64,000 nt of DNA from DASSQJ01 sp963773655 (GCA_963773655.1 CAVZBX010000005.1:310001-374000), one strand, 5' to 3'; shown: positions 53,028 to 62,430, numbered from the stretch's first letter. Translations and numbers: made by a program. Notes: generated by a model from the letters alone, not told the origin.

Positions 53028-53987
53028 CCCGGCTCCGCGAGCAGGCGGTCGGCGGCCGCGTAGGGGTCGGTGCGGCCCGCGACGACCTCGGCGGCGAGCG
53101 CCTGGAGCGTCTCACCACCACCGGTGCGACGGACCCGGTGACGCAGCGCCTCCAGGGCCAGGCCCTCGACCTCGCGCGCGGCCCGACGGGTCCGGCGGGC
53201 GCGCAGTCCCTCCGGCCCGAGGTGCCGGTGGTGGTCGTCGACCGCCGCGACGAGGTCGTCGACGCCGCTGGCCGCCGTGGCGACCGTGCGCACCACCGGC
53301 GGGCGCCACTCGCCCGCCGGCCGTTCCGCCATCGACACCATGTGCGCGCAGGTCGCGGACGGTGCGGTCGGCGCCGTCGCGGTCGGCCTTGTTGACGGCG
53401 AGGACGTCGGCGACCTCGAGGATGCCGGCCTTGGCCGCCTGGATGCCGTCGCCCATGCCGGGGGCGACGAGCACGACGGTGGTGTCGGCCGTGCCCGCCA
53501 CCTCGACCTCGCTCTGGCCCACGCCCACCGTCTCGAGGAGGACGACGTCGCACCCGGCGGCGTCGAGGACGCGGACCGCCTGGGGAGCCGCCCAGCGACA
53601 GGCCGCCGAGGTGGCCGCGCGAGGCCATCGAGCGGATGTAGACCCCGGGGTCGGCGGCGTGCTCGGACATCCGGATCCGGTCGCCGAGGAGCGCCCCGCC
53701 GGAGAAGGGCGAGGTGGGGTCGACCGCGAGCACCCCTACCCGGCGGCCCTGCGCCCGGTAGGCGGCGATCAGGGCGCTCGTCGTCGTCGACTTCCCGACG
53801 CCCGGGGCGCCGGTGAGGCCGACGACGTGTGCCCGCCCGGTGTACGGGGCGAGCGCGGCCATCACCTCGCGCAGCGCGGGGTGCGCGTCCTCGACGAGGG
53901 AGACCAGGCGGGCGACGGCGCGCGGGCTCCCCTCCCTCGCGTCGGAGACGAGGGAGGGGACGTCGACCTCGCGCGGGCCGGGCAGGG
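53024..53987 (-). pseudogene. meaB: MeaB/ArgK-type GTPase for B12-dependent acyl-CoA mutase, two frameshifts
   Basis: MeaB protects and loads cobalamin for methylmalonyl-CoA (or ethylmalonyl-CoA) mutase. Read across frames: REGSPRAVARLVSLVEDAHPALREVMAAL, the P-loop LTGAPGVGKSTTTSALI, VLAVDPTSPFSGGALLGDRIRMSEHAAD, VYIRSMASRGHLGGLS, then DVVLLETVGVGQSEVEVAGTADTTVVLVAPGMGDGIQAAKAGILE, VLAVNKADRDGADRT and a C-terminal helical arm. The frame shifts near 53590 (one extra G before GCGGCTCCCC) and near 53345 (one missing base). The start is unclear: no ATG or GTG stands in the right place after the thiolase stop at 53988, so the 5' boundary is approximate. No mutase gene is in the window. Confidence 0.78.
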
Positions 53988-55191
53988 TCAGGCCCGGGCC
54001 GGGACCTTGAGGACGAGCGCGTCGCCCTGTCCGCCGCCGCCGCACAGGGCGGCCGCGCCGACGCCGCCGCCACGCCGCTGCAGCTCGAGGGCGAGGTGCA
54101 GGGCGATGCGCGCACCGGACATGCCGATCGGGTGGCCGAGCGCGATCGCGCCGCCGTTGACGTTGACCTTCTCCGGGTCGAGGCCCGAGCTCCTTGGTGG
54201 ACGCCAGGCCCACGGCCGCGAAGGCCTCGTTGATCTCGACGAGGTCGAGGTCGGCTCGGCGTCGATGCCCTCGCGGGCGCAGGCCTTCTCGATGGCCCGG
54301 GCCGGCTGGCTCTGCAGCGTGGAGTCGGGGCCGGCGACGACGCCGTGCGCACCGATCTCGGCGAGCCACTCCAGGCCGAGCTCCTCGGCGCGGGACCTCT
54401 TCATGACGACGACCGCGCAGGCGCCGTCGCTGATCTGCGAGGCGGAGCCGGCGGTGATGGTGCCGTCCCGGCGGAAGGCCGGGCGCAGGGCGGAGAGGGA
54501 CTCGGCGGTGGTGTCGGCGCGGATGCCCTCGTCGGTGCGGAACTCGACGGGGTCGCCCTTGCGCTGCGGGATCGACACGGTGACGACCTCGTCGTCGAAG
54601 AGGCCGTCCTTCCAGGCGCGGGCCGCGAGCTGGTGGCTGCGGGCGGCGAACTCGTCCTGCTCCTGGCGGGTGAACTCGATGTCGCCGGTGTTCGCGTCCT
54701 CGGTGAGGGTCCCCATCGCCTGGTCGGTGAAGGCGTCCCAGAGCCCGTCCTGGGCCATGTGGTCGTGCAGCGTGACGTCGCCGTAGCGGAAGCCGTCGCG
54801 GCTCTTCTCGAGCAGGTGCGGCGCGTTGGTCATCGACTCCTGGCCGCCGGCGACGACGACCTCGAACTCCCCCGCCCGGATCAGCTGGTCGGCGAGGGCG
54901 ATGGCGTCGATCCCGGAGAGGCAGACCTTGTTGACCGACAGCGCCGGGACGTCCATGGGGATGCCGGCCTTGGTGGCGGCCTGGCGCGCCGGGATCTGGC
55001 CCTCGCCGGCGGTAGAGCACCTGGCCCATGATCACGTAGTCGACGTCCTCGGGTGCCACCCCCGACTTCTCGAGTGCACCCTTGATGGCGAAGCCGCCGA
55101 GGTCGGAGCCGCTGAAGCCCTTGAGCGAGCCGCTCATCCGCCCCATCGGGGTGCGGGCGCCGGCGACGATGACGGTGGGGTCGGTGGACAT
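53988..55191 (-). pseudogene. Acetyl-CoA C-acetyltransferase (thiolase), three frameshifts
   Basis: Thiolase condenses two acetyl-CoA to acetoacetyl-CoA or cleaves 3-ketoacyl-CoA. Read across frames: VIVAGARTPMGRMSGSLKGF, VIMGQVL, then (after one extra base near 55015) TAGEGQIPARQAATKAGIP, NKVCLSGIDAIALADQL with the nucleophile Cys, VAGGQESMTNAPHLL, then near 54255 and 54190 two more single-base slips around DLDLVEINEAFAAVGL. The last frame has VNGGAIALGHPIGMSGAR with the His and AALCGGGGQGDALVL with the second Cys. All catalytic residues are present. GGAAGG precedes the ATG. It leads the operon thiolase-meaB-GNAT and is divergent from mce. Confidence 0.82.
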
Positions 55192-55324
55192 GCGGTGGCC
55201 TTCCGAGTCGGGGTCGGTTGGGGACTGCTCGATGCTAGTCGCGGCCCCTGTGCCTGCCACCCCCGCGTGCCCGTGACGCTCGCCACCGCGGCGCGGCACT
55301 GCTCCCCGGCCATACGCTGGTCCC

Positions 55325-55763
55325 ATGACCGCCAGCGACCTCTTCACCGCCATCGACCACGTCGGCGTCGCCGTGCCCGACCTCGACGAGGCCATCGCCT
55401 TCTACGAGCGCACCTACGGCATGACGATGCTCCACCAGGAGACCAACGAGGAGCAGGGCGTGCGCGAGGCGATGATGGGGGTCGGCGACTCGGGGTCGTG
55501 CATCCAGCTCCTGGCCCCCCTCTCGCCGGAGTCGACGATCGCGAAGTTCCTCGACCGCAGCGGCCCCGGCATCCAGCAGCTGGCCTACCGCGTCGCCGAC
55601 CTCGACGCCGTGTCGCGCCACGCTCCGGGAGCGCGGGATGCGGCTGCTCTACGAGCACCCGAAGCGCGGCACGAGCGACTCGCGCGTCAACTTCGTCCAC
55701 CCCAAGGACGCCGGCGGCATCCTCGTCGAGCTCGTCGAGCCCGCCGCCGACGCGGCCCACTGA
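55325..55763 (+). pseudogene. mce: Methylmalonyl-CoA epimerase, one frameshift
   Basis: This enzyme epimerises (2S)- to (2R)-methylmalonyl-CoA and often ethylmalonyl-CoA. The start TAIDHVGVAVPDLDEAIAFYERTYGMTMLHQE, with the first His ligand in IDHVGVA, is diagnostic. The second repeat begins GPGIQQLAYRVADLDAV, with Gln-Gln where many have the His ligand. The last segment, LRERGMRLLYEHPKRGTSDSRVNFVHPKDAGGILVELVEP, is in the next frame because of one extra base near 55617. The intact length would be about 145 residues, the normal size. TACGCT is 6 nt before the ATG. It is divergent from thiolase-meaB, which fits a shared acyl-CoA pathway. Confidence 0.83.
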
Positions 55764-55779
55764 GAGCAAGGGCAGCGCG

Positions 55780-56253
55780 GTGTCGACCCGGCCGGAACGC
55801 CCGCCGCGGCTCCCGCCGCGGTGGTTCATCCGGCTCGCGTGGAAGGCGCACCGGGCTCTCTACCGGGTCACCGGCGGCCGCCGCGGCCTCTGGCCCGAGC
55901 GCGAGGGGAAGTGGGGGACCATGCGGGTGACCACGGTGGGCCGCCGCACCGGTCAGCCGCGGTCGGTCATCCTCGGCTACCTCGAGGACGGCCCCGACCT
56001 GGTGACCCTGGCGATGAACGGCTGGGGCGAGGGCGAGCCCGCGTGGTGGTTGAACCTCCAGGCCCGGCCCCGGGCCACCGTCCGCCTCCCGGACGGCGAG
56101 CGCGAGGTCGTGGCCCACGCCGCCACCGGCGTCGAGCGCGAGCGGCTCTGGGAGCGCTACCGCGCCGTCGACAAGGACCTCGACGCCTTCGCCGCCCGCC
56201 GCTCCACCGAGACCGCGGTCGTCGTGCTCTCCCCGGCGGACCCGGTGGAGTGA
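55780..56253 (+). CDS. Nitroreductase family deazaflavin-dependent oxidoreductase (DDN-type)
   Basis: A 157-residue split-barrel protein of the F420-dependent DDN family. KWGTMRVTTVGRRTGQPRSVILGYLEDGPDLVTLAMNGWGEGEPAWWLNLQARPRATV carries the family pattern, with the GRRTGQPR loop expected to contact the F420 phosphate. Whether it reduces nitro compounds, quinones or other acceptors is not visible. The presence of a DDN protein implies that the organism makes F420. The GTG at 55780 starts 16 bp after the mce stop, so it may be co-transcribed with mce. There is no strong ribosome site. Confidence 0.85.
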   Translation: MSTRPERPPRLPPRWFIRLAWKAHRALYRVTGGRRGLWPEREGKWGTMRVTTVGRRTGQPRSVILGYLEDGPDLVTLAMNGWGEGEPAWWLNLQARPRATVRLPDGEREVVAHAATGVERERLWERYRAVDKDLDAFAARRSTETAVVVLSPADPVE

Positions 56254-56292
56254 GCAGGACCCCGCTCGGCCGCGCACGAGGCGGCGCCTCCC

Positions 56293-58287
56293 CTACTCCC
56301 GCCGGGTGAGCGGGTCTGCTGCCCGGTCCACGAGGAGGAGCGGCGCCAGCACGAGCGCGACGTACGCCGGGATGACGAGCCCCGAGTCGTTGACGGCGAA
56401 CCCGACCAGCGCCATCACCGCCGCGCCCCGCAGCACCACCGCGCCGTGCGGCCCCGGTCGCCACCCGGTTCGCCACAGGACGAGGAGCAGCAGCGCGGCC
56501 GCGAGCGCGATCGCGACGAGAGGGGGCGAGCCGAGGTTAGCGACGTTCTGGGCGAGCTTGCGGCTCACGACCTGCCCGCCGTCGCCGTCGAGGACGGTCT
56601 GGACGAACTCCCCGAGGTGCGTGCGGGACGCAGGCGGCCGGAGCCAGTCGACGAGGGCCACCCCGACGGTGAGCGCCCCGGCGGCGAGCACCGCGAGCAG
56701 GACCCGCACCGGCGTGAGCCGCACCGAGGCCACCGCCGCGAGGACCACGACCCCGCCGAGCAGCAGGCCGGGCGGGCCGCCGAAGTCGGCGCCGAGCGAC
56801 GGGTGCGCCTCGACGCCGAGGGCGGCGAGCAGGAGCAGGCCGGCGAGGGGCACCCGCCACCGGCCCGGCCGGGACCAGGAGCCGGCCCACTGGACGAGGA
56901 CGAGGGTCGCGAGGCCGTAGAGCGCGAAGCTGGTGTTGCCGAGGCCGTAGAAGCGGCCGCCCACGACGGGGTTCTGCCCGAAGACGGACGCCAGCTGCAG
57001 GGTCGAGCCGGTCAGCACGTCGCCCCCGAGGACGAGCATCGTGACGACGGCGACCGCACGGAGGGCGCCCAGGTCGAGGCGCCGGCCCGCGAGCACGGCG
57101 GCGCCGGCCGTCACCGCCACCGCCGCGCCGAGGGCTCCGACGAAGGCCGCGCGCGAGGCCTCCACGCCCCACCACGGGACGACGTTGGCGAGGAAGGTGC
57201 CGACCGGGACGCTCGCCGTGACGACACCGACGAGCCCCAGCAAGGGCGGCACCGGGCGGGCGCGCCACCGCAGGAACGCCGTGAGCAGCGCCCACGCCGC
57301 GAAGAGCACCGCGAGCCACGTGGTCACCTGGGGTGCCAGCGCCCGCATCGTCGTGGCCCTGCGCTCGAAGCCCTGCCGGGCCGCCACGCGCTCCTCCCCC
57401 GAGCCGTCGTCCGCCACCGTCGTGACCGGCCGGCCGGTCAGGCCTGCGTCACCCGCGCCGTGGTCGACGAGCAGGGTGGCCGTGAGGTCCTGGAGCTGCA
57501 CCAGCCCCTCCTGGCGCGTCGAGGGCGAGGTGAGCACCCCGCCGGAGGGCGGGGAGACGATGACCGCCCGCGGGGCGACCGCCGACACGCCGTCGCCCAC
57601 GCCCGCCACGACGATGCGGGTGCCCGGAGCACGGGCGCGGACGAGCGACTCCACGAGCGCGTCGAGGTCGGCCAGGGCGGCGGTGCGCGCGGGGCCGGCC
57701 GCGGGCAGGGTCCCGGCGTCGACGAGCTCGACCGCGCACGCCGGTGCCGCCGTCACCGCGTCCAGCTGGTGCTCGACCCGGCCCTCCTCGTCGGCGCCGG
57801 CCACCGCGGCGCCCGGCCCGACCGTCTCGATGCAGGCGCCCGCGTCCGTGAGCCGCTGGCCGAGCGTGCCGGGCACGGCCCCGTAGGACTCCTCCCGGGC
57901 CGCGGCGACGTACCGGTCCCAGTTCGGCACGGTGTCACCGGTGACCGGCTCGGGCTCGGTGCAGGCGGCCTGCGCGGCGTCGGAGGCGCGGCGACCCGCG
58001 GAGAGCGTCAGCCACCCGTCGACCCCACAGGCCCGAGAGCGCACGCCACGCACCGTCATCGAGCCGACCGACCCCTCCGTGGCCAGCCGGTAGAGCCAGG
58101 GCGTCGTCTCCTCGTCGACGTCCGACCAGGCGAGCCCGGGGGCCCCGACGAGCACGGTGTGGGCCACGGCCTCGTCCGCGGCCGGGGGCACCGCCGCGGT
58201 GGCGGCCGTGGGGGCGGCGAGGAGCGCGAGCACCACGAGGAGGGCGGCGAGGGCGGGGGCCGCGACCCGGGGCCGGCTCCGGCTCAT
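56293..58287 (-). CDS. Polytopic membrane protein with secreted phosphatase/sulfatase-like N-terminal domain
   Basis: I recognise no named family. The 664-residue product begins with a signal segment (ALAALLVVLALLAAPTAATAAVPP), then an extracellular domain of about 300 residues. Its opening (HTVLVGAPGLAWSDVDEETTPWLYRLATEGSVG) and the later TRIVVAGVGD and SPPSGGV patterns recall alkaline-phosphatase-superfamily folds, but the metal ligands are not obvious. The C-terminal half has about nine hydrophobic segments (from VTTWLAVLFAAWALLTAF to YVALVLAPLLLVDRA), with the polar motif VVGGRFYGLGNTSFALYG in the middle. It overlaps the downstream gene by 4 bp (ATGA). The two are likely a unit at the cell envelope. 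Confidence 0.65.
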   Translation of the reverse strand: MSRSRPRVAAPALAALLVVLALLAAPTAATAAVPPAADEAVAHTVLVGAPGLAWSDVDEETTPWLYRLATEGSVGSMTVRGVRSRACGVDGWLTLSAGRRASDAAQAACTEPEPVTGDTVPNWDRYVAAAREESYGAVPGTLGQRLTDAGACIETVGPGAAVAGADEEGRVEHQLDAVTAAPACAVELVDAGTLPAAGPARTAALADLDALVESLVRARAPGTRIVVAGVGDGVSAVAPRAVIVSPPSGGVLTSPSTRQEGLVQLQDLTATLLVDHGAGDAGLTGRPVTTVADDGSGEERVAARQGFERRATTMRALAPQVTTWLAVLFAAWALLTAFLRWRARPVPPLLGLVGVVTASVPVGTFLANVVPWWGVEASRAAFVGALGAAVAVTAGAAVLAGRRLDLGALRAVAVVTMLVLGGDVLTGSTLQLASVFGQNPVVGGRFYGLGNTSFALYGLATLVLVQWAGSWSRPGRWRVPLAGLLLLAALGVEAHPSLGADFGGPPGLLLGGVVVLAAVASVRLTPVRVLLAVLAAGALTVGVALVDWLRPPASRTHLGEFVQTVLDGDGGQVVSRKLAQNVANLGSPPLVAIALAAALLLLVLWRTGWRPGPHGAVVLRGAAVMALVGFAVNDSGLVIPAYVALVLAPLLLVDRAADPLTRRE

Positions 58288-59591
58288 CGGTTCGTCACCA
58301 GCTCGTGCCGGGCGATGACGACGAGCGCCGCGGTCCACGCGAGCGGCGCCACCGCCGCCGGGCGGCCGTCGTGCAGCACCTTCTCGGGGAACGAGCCGGC
58401 CGCCGTGCGGTGCTCGCCGAGCCAGCGCAACAGCGCCTCCGCCTTCTCCGGGTGGCCGCTGGCGGCCCACGCGACGGCGAAGAGCGCCGTCTCCGGGGTC
58501 CAGCTGATGCCGTCGCGCTTCCACCCCGCGCCGGGTGCGAGACCACCCGCCGGGCGCGCCATCGACGACTGCGCACGCTCGAGCGCGCTCAGCACCTCGA
58601 GGTCGGGTTCCGTGGGCCCGATGGGGGGCACGAGGAAGGTGATCGCCGCGTCGGCGGCCGAACCGCCGAGCAGGCGCGGGTAGCCGTCGGGGCCGAAGCT
58701 CTGCCGCACCTGGTGGCCGAGCACGTCGGCGGCCGCCAGGGTGCGGTCGGTCAGCGCCAGCTCGTCGATGACCGGCAGCGCGCTCGTGGCGCTCCGGAGC
58801 CCGGCGAGGACTGCGGCCGCCGTGCCGAGGGTCAGCGTCTCCTCGACCAGCTCCCAGTAGTCGGAGGACGCCGGCGGCAGCGAGGTGGTGGCGTCGAGCG
58901 AGGCGAGCAGCCCGGAAGCGCTGCGGACGAGCAGCGGGCGGAGCGGGCCGAGCAGCTCGGTGGCGCGGTCCGGAGCCTGCCGCGCGACCTCGTCCGCCGC
59001 CCACAGCACCCATCCGGACCCGTCGAGCTGCGCCCCGCGGCCGTCCGGCGGCAGCCCGGTGCCCACGTCGTAGCGGGCCTCGAACCAGCCGTCGTCGCCC
59101 TGCACGCCCTGGAGGAAGAGGAGCTGCCGGACCGCCTCCTCCGGCCGCCCCACCCGGGCCAGGGCGGCGGCGACGAACGAGACGTCGCGGGGCCACGCGT
59201 AGCGCCACCGTCGCGACCACCCGGCCACCGCCGCCGGCAACCCGGTGGTGAGCACCCGCAGGTCGAGCAGCGCCGAGCGGAGGAGGTCGTCGTCGGTACC
59301 CGCCCGCGTCCACGCCGCGCACCCCTCGAGCCAGCCCCGCTCGTCCTCGACGAGCCACGCCGTGTGCGGGGAGTCGGTGAGCACCCGGGTGCCCGGCACC
59401 ACGGCCGCGAGCCCCGACGGCGGTACCAGCCGCCGAACCCCGGGAGCGGAGAACGCGACGGTGACGCTGTAGAGGTCGATCTCGGCCCGCCGGGCCCGGT
59501 CCAGCGCCGCCCCACCGGCGGCCGCGGCCGTGGCGAGCGCACCCGCGCCCCCGAGCAGCAGCCGACGGCGCGACGGGGACGGACGGGGCAC
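58284..59591 (-). CDS. Secreted glucoamylase-like (GH15-type alpha/alpha barrel) protein
   Basis: The GTG at 59591 gives an N-terminus with a twin-arginine-like signal (PSPSRRRLLLGGAGALATAAAAGG), so export of a folded protein is possible. The rest resembles the helical barrel of GH15-type enzymes: WRYAWPRDVSFVAAALARVGRPEEAVRQLLFLQGVQGDDGW near residue 130, then DGSGWVLWAADEVARQ and WTPETALFAVAWAASGHPEKAEALLRWL. The Trp-Pro-Arg-Asp block with WPRD is a known sign of GH15 relatives. The usual second catalytic Glu is not certain. TACCGT lies 6 nt before the start. Coupled with the membrane protein upstream; a role in envelope glycan processing is a guess. Confidence 0.72.
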   Translation of the reverse strand: MPRPSPSRRRLLLGGAGALATAAAAGGAALDRARRAEIDLYSVTVAFSAPGVRRLVPPSGLAAVVPGTRVLTDSPHTAWLVEDERGWLEGCAAWTRAGTDDDLLRSALLDLRVLTTGLPAAVAGWSRRWRYAWPRDVSFVAAALARVGRPEEAVRQLLFLQGVQGDDGWFEARYDVGTGLPPDGRGAQLDGSGWVLWAADEVARQAPDRATELLGPLRPLLVRSASGLLASLDATTSLPPASSDYWELVEETLTLGTAAAVLAGLRSATSALPVIDELALTDRTLAAADVLGHQVRQSFGPDGYPRLLGGSAADAAITFLVPPIGPTEPDLEVLSALERAQSSMARPAGGLAPGAGWKRDGISWTPETALFAVAWAASGHPEKAEALLRWLGEHRTAAGSFPEKVLHDGRPAAVAPLAWTAALVVIARHELVTNR

Positions 59592-59752
59592 TCCGGAACG
59601 GTATCCCGAGCACGTCCGCGGCCCCGCGGCTGCCCGGGCCGGGTCGTGAGCCGGATCACGTGAGACCACCGTCTCAGGGGGGTGCCTGGTCAGGGACGCC
59701 CCGCTAGGTTCGCCGGAGCACCCGCCACGCACTGCGAAGGAGCAACGACCCC

Positions 59753-61096
59753 ATGGACCAGATCCGCGAGGCCATCCTCTCCGGCGACCGCAGCGAGGAG
59801 ACCTACACCGGGCTCGAGGTCCCCGACACCTACCGCGGGGCCACCGTGCACAAGGACGAGGTGGGGATGTTCGAGGGCCTCGCCACCCGGGACAAGGACC
59901 CGCGGCGGTCCCTCCACGTCGACGAGGTGCCGGTGCCCGACCTCGCGCCCGGCGAGGCCCTGGTCGCGGTGATGGCCAGCGCGATCAACTACAACACGGT
60001 GTGGACCTCGATCTTCGAGCCGGTGTCCACCTTCGGCTTCCTCGAGCGGTACGGGCGCACCTCCGAGTACGCCAAGCGGCACGACCTCCCGTACCACGTC
60101 GTCGGCTCCGACCTCGCCGGCGTCATCCTGCGCGTCGGTCCGGGGGTCACCAAGTGGAAGCCGGGCACCGAGGTCGTGGCGCACTGCCTCTCGGTCGAGC
60201 TCGAGGACGCCGAGGGCCACGACGACACGATGATGGACCCGCAGCAGCGCATCTGGGGGTTCGAGACCAACTTCGGCGGCCTCGCCGAGCTCGCGGTGGT
60301 CAAGGCCAACCAGCTGATGCCGAAGCCGGCGCACCTGTCGTGGGAGGAGGCCGCCTCCCCCGGCCTGGTCAACTCCACGGCCTACCGCCAGCTGGTCAGC
60401 AAGAACGGCGCCCACATGAAGCTCGGCGACCGCGTGCTCATCTGGGGCGCCTCCGGCGGGCTCGGCTCCTACGCCACCCAGATGGCCCTCGCCGGCGGCG
60501 CCACCCCCGTGTGCGTCGTCTCCTCCCCCGAGAAGGCCGCCATCTGCCGGGCCATGGGGGCCGAGCTCATCATCGACCGCAGTGCCGAGGACTACCGCTT
60601 CTGGAACGAGGAGGGGACGGCGCAGAACCCGAAGGAGTGGCAGCGTCTCGGCCGGAGGATCCGGGAGCTCACGGGCGGGCACGACGTCGACATCGTCTTC
60701 GAGCACCCCGGGCGCGAGACGTTCGGGGCCAGCGTGTACGTGGCCCGCAAGGGCGGCACCATCGTCACCTGCGCCTCGACGTCCGGGTACATGCACGAGT
60801 ACGACAACCGCTACCTCTGGATGAACCTCAAGCGGATCGTCTCGAGCCACTTCGCCAACTACCGCGAGGCGTGGGAGGCCAACGACCTCGTCGACCGAGG
60901 GATCATCCACCCCACGCTGTCGAAGGTGTACCCGCTGGAGGAGGTCGGCCGGGCGGCTCTCGACGTCCACCGCAACGCCCACCAGGGCAAGGTCGGCGTG
61001 CTCACCCTCGCCCCCGAGGAGGGCCTCGGCGTCTCCGACCGCGAGAAGCGGGCCCGGTTCGAGACCGCGATCAACCACTTCCGCGACGACGACTGA
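59753..61096 (+). CDS. ccrA: Crotonyl-CoA carboxylase/reductase
   Basis: Ccr reductively carboxylates crotonyl-CoA with NADPH and CO2 to ethylmalonyl-CoA. The 447 residues are a medium-chain dehydrogenase/reductase fold with the family signs: the N-terminal helix IREAILSGDRSEETY, AINYNTVWTSIFEPVSTFGFLERYG, HVVGSDLAGVILRVGPGVTKWKPG, WGFETNFGGLAELAVVKANQLMPKP, the NADP loop LIWGASGGLGSYATQMALAGG and STSGYMHEYDNRYLWMNLKRIVSSHFANY, where the Asn and His coordinating CO2 are expected. GAAGGAG lies about 11 bases before the ATG. TAGGTT at 59705-59710 may be its -10. With thiolase, epimerase and MeaB nearby it indicates the ethylmalonyl-CoA pathway or extender-unit supply. Confidence 0.95.
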   Translation: MDQIREAILSGDRSEETYTGLEVPDTYRGATVHKDEVGMFEGLATRDKDPRRSLHVDEVPVPDLAPGEALVAVMASAINYNTVWTSIFEPVSTFGFLERYGRTSEYAKRHDLPYHVVGSDLAGVILRVGPGVTKWKPGTEVVAHCLSVELEDAEGHDDTMMDPQQRIWGFETNFGGLAELAVVKANQLMPKPAHLSWEEAASPGLVNSTAYRQLVSKNGAHMKLGDRVLIWGASGGLGSYATQMALAGGATPVCVVSSPEKAAICRAMGAELIIDRSAEDYRFWNEEGTAQNPKEWQRLGRRIRELTGGHDVDIVFEHPGRETFGASVYVARKGGTIVTCASTSGYMHEYDNRYLWMNLKRIVSSHFANYREAWEANDLVDRGIIHPTLSKVYPLEEVGRAALDVHRNAHQGKVGVLTLAPEEGLGVSDREKRARFETAINHFRDDD

Positions 61097-61167
61097 CCAC
61101 GTCGCGGGATGCCGCGAGCCACACCGACCGGGCCACCCCACCGCACTAGGGTGGCCGGCGGAGGTGC

Positions 61168-62430
61168 GTGGTGAGGTGGTCGACGCTGTGGGGACCGGTC
61201 GAGCGGTGGAGTGACTACCGCCGCCGCCAGCGTGCGGCGCTCGAGGAGAGCAACCGGATCGGCCCGGACTTCCTGTTGCCCACCGACCACGCCGCGGCCA
61301 CCGCCGCACCCCCCGGCCCCGGCGCCGACACGGGGCTCCTGGGCGCCACCGAGCCGACCGCGTCGCACGGCGACTTCGGCGACGCCGGCCAGCCGCTGAA
61401 CCGGCACAGCCCGTTCTACCTGGGGTTCTGGGGGGCCACCGGCGCCCTCCTGGCCTGGGCGCTGTGGGGCAGCCTGGGGCGCGCCACGACGGCGATCACC
61501 CTCCTGCTCGTCTCCTTCGTCCTCGCCCTTGCCCTGGCGCCCATCGTCGACCGGCTCACCGGCCGGATGCCCCGCGCCGCCGCGGTCACCGCGGTGTTCC
61601 TCGGCCTCGTCGGGGCGCTCGTCCTCATCGGACTCCTCGTCGTGCCACCGGTCGTCACCCAGGGCAGCCAGCTCGCCCAGCAGGCGCCGCAGTACGTGCA
61701 GGACCTCCTCGACACCAGCTGGGTCCGCGAGCTCGACCGGCACTACGACATCATCGACCGCGCCGAGCAGGAGCTGATGGGCAGCCTCACCAACCAGTCG
61801 TTCATCGAGGGGGTCCTCGGCGGCATCCTCGGCGCCGGCCGGGCGGTGGTCTCCGGTGTCTTCCAGACCCTCACCGTCCTCGTCCTCACCCTCTACCTCC
61901 TGGCCTCGCTCCCCCGCGTCAAGCAGGCCGCCTTCGCCATGGTCCCGGCGAGCCGGCGGCCGCGCGTGGAGCCGCTGTCGGAGGAGATCATGCGGCGGGT
62001 CGGCTCCTACGCCATCGGGCAGGTCGGCATCGCCAGCCTCAACGCGGTGGCGTCGTACGTGATGATGCTGATCGTCGGCATCCCCTACGCGGCCGTGCTC
62101 GCCGTCAGCGTCGGCCTCCTCGGGCTGATCCCCATGGTCGGCGCCACCCTCGGCGCCGCCATCGTCAGCGTCGTCGCGTTCTTCGACGAGCCCCGCAAGG
62201 CGCTGATCGCGATCGTCTACTACGTCGTCTACCAGCAGGTCGAGAACTACGTCATCGCCCCGAGGGTGATGCAGCACACCGTCTCGGTGCCGGGCACCGT
62301 CACGGTCGTCGCCGCCCTCGTCGGCGGCACCCTGCTCGGGGTGCTCGGGGCGCTGCTCGCCATCCCCGTGGCCGCCGGGCTGCTGCTCCTCTACGACGAG
62401 GTGCTCGTCCCCCGCCAGCGCGAGGCGTAG
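61168..62430 (+). CDS. AI-2E family transporter (PerM/YdiK-like)
   Basis: A 420-residue membrane protein of the AI-2E exporter/PerM family. After a hydrophilic N-terminal region (about 1-80) there are seven or eight membrane segments: FWGATGALLAWALWGSL, ITLLLVSFVLALALAPIVD, ITAVFLGLVGALVLIGLLVVPPVV-like, GVFQTLTVLVLTLYLLASLP, IASLNAVASYVMMLIVGIPYAAVLA and the family block LLGLIPMVGATLGAAIVSVVAFFDEPRKALIAIVYYVVYQQVENYVIAPRVM, which includes the conserved QQVENYVIAPRV. Members export different small molecules, not only AI-2. GGAGG precedes the GTG. It stands alone after ccrA. Confidence 0.9.
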   Translation: MVRWSTLWGPVERWSDYRRRQRAALEESNRIGPDFLLPTDHAAATAAPPGPGADTGLLGATEPTASHGDFGDAGQPLNRHSPFYLGFWGATGALLAWALWGSLGRATTAITLLLVSFVLALALAPIVDRLTGRMPRAAAVTAVFLGLVGALVLIGLLVVPPVVTQGSQLAQQAPQYVQDLLDTSWVRELDRHYDIIDRAEQELMGSLTNQSFIEGVLGGILGAGRAVVSGVFQTLTVLVLTLYLLASLPRVKQAAFAMVPASRRPRVEPLSEEIMRRVGSYAIGQVGIASLNAVASYVMMLIVGIPYAAVLAVSVGLLGLIPMVGATLGAAIVSVVAFFDEPRKALIAIVYYVVYQQVENYVIAPRVMQHTVSVPGTVTVVAALVGGTLLGVLGALLAIPVAAGLLLLYDEVLVPRQREA

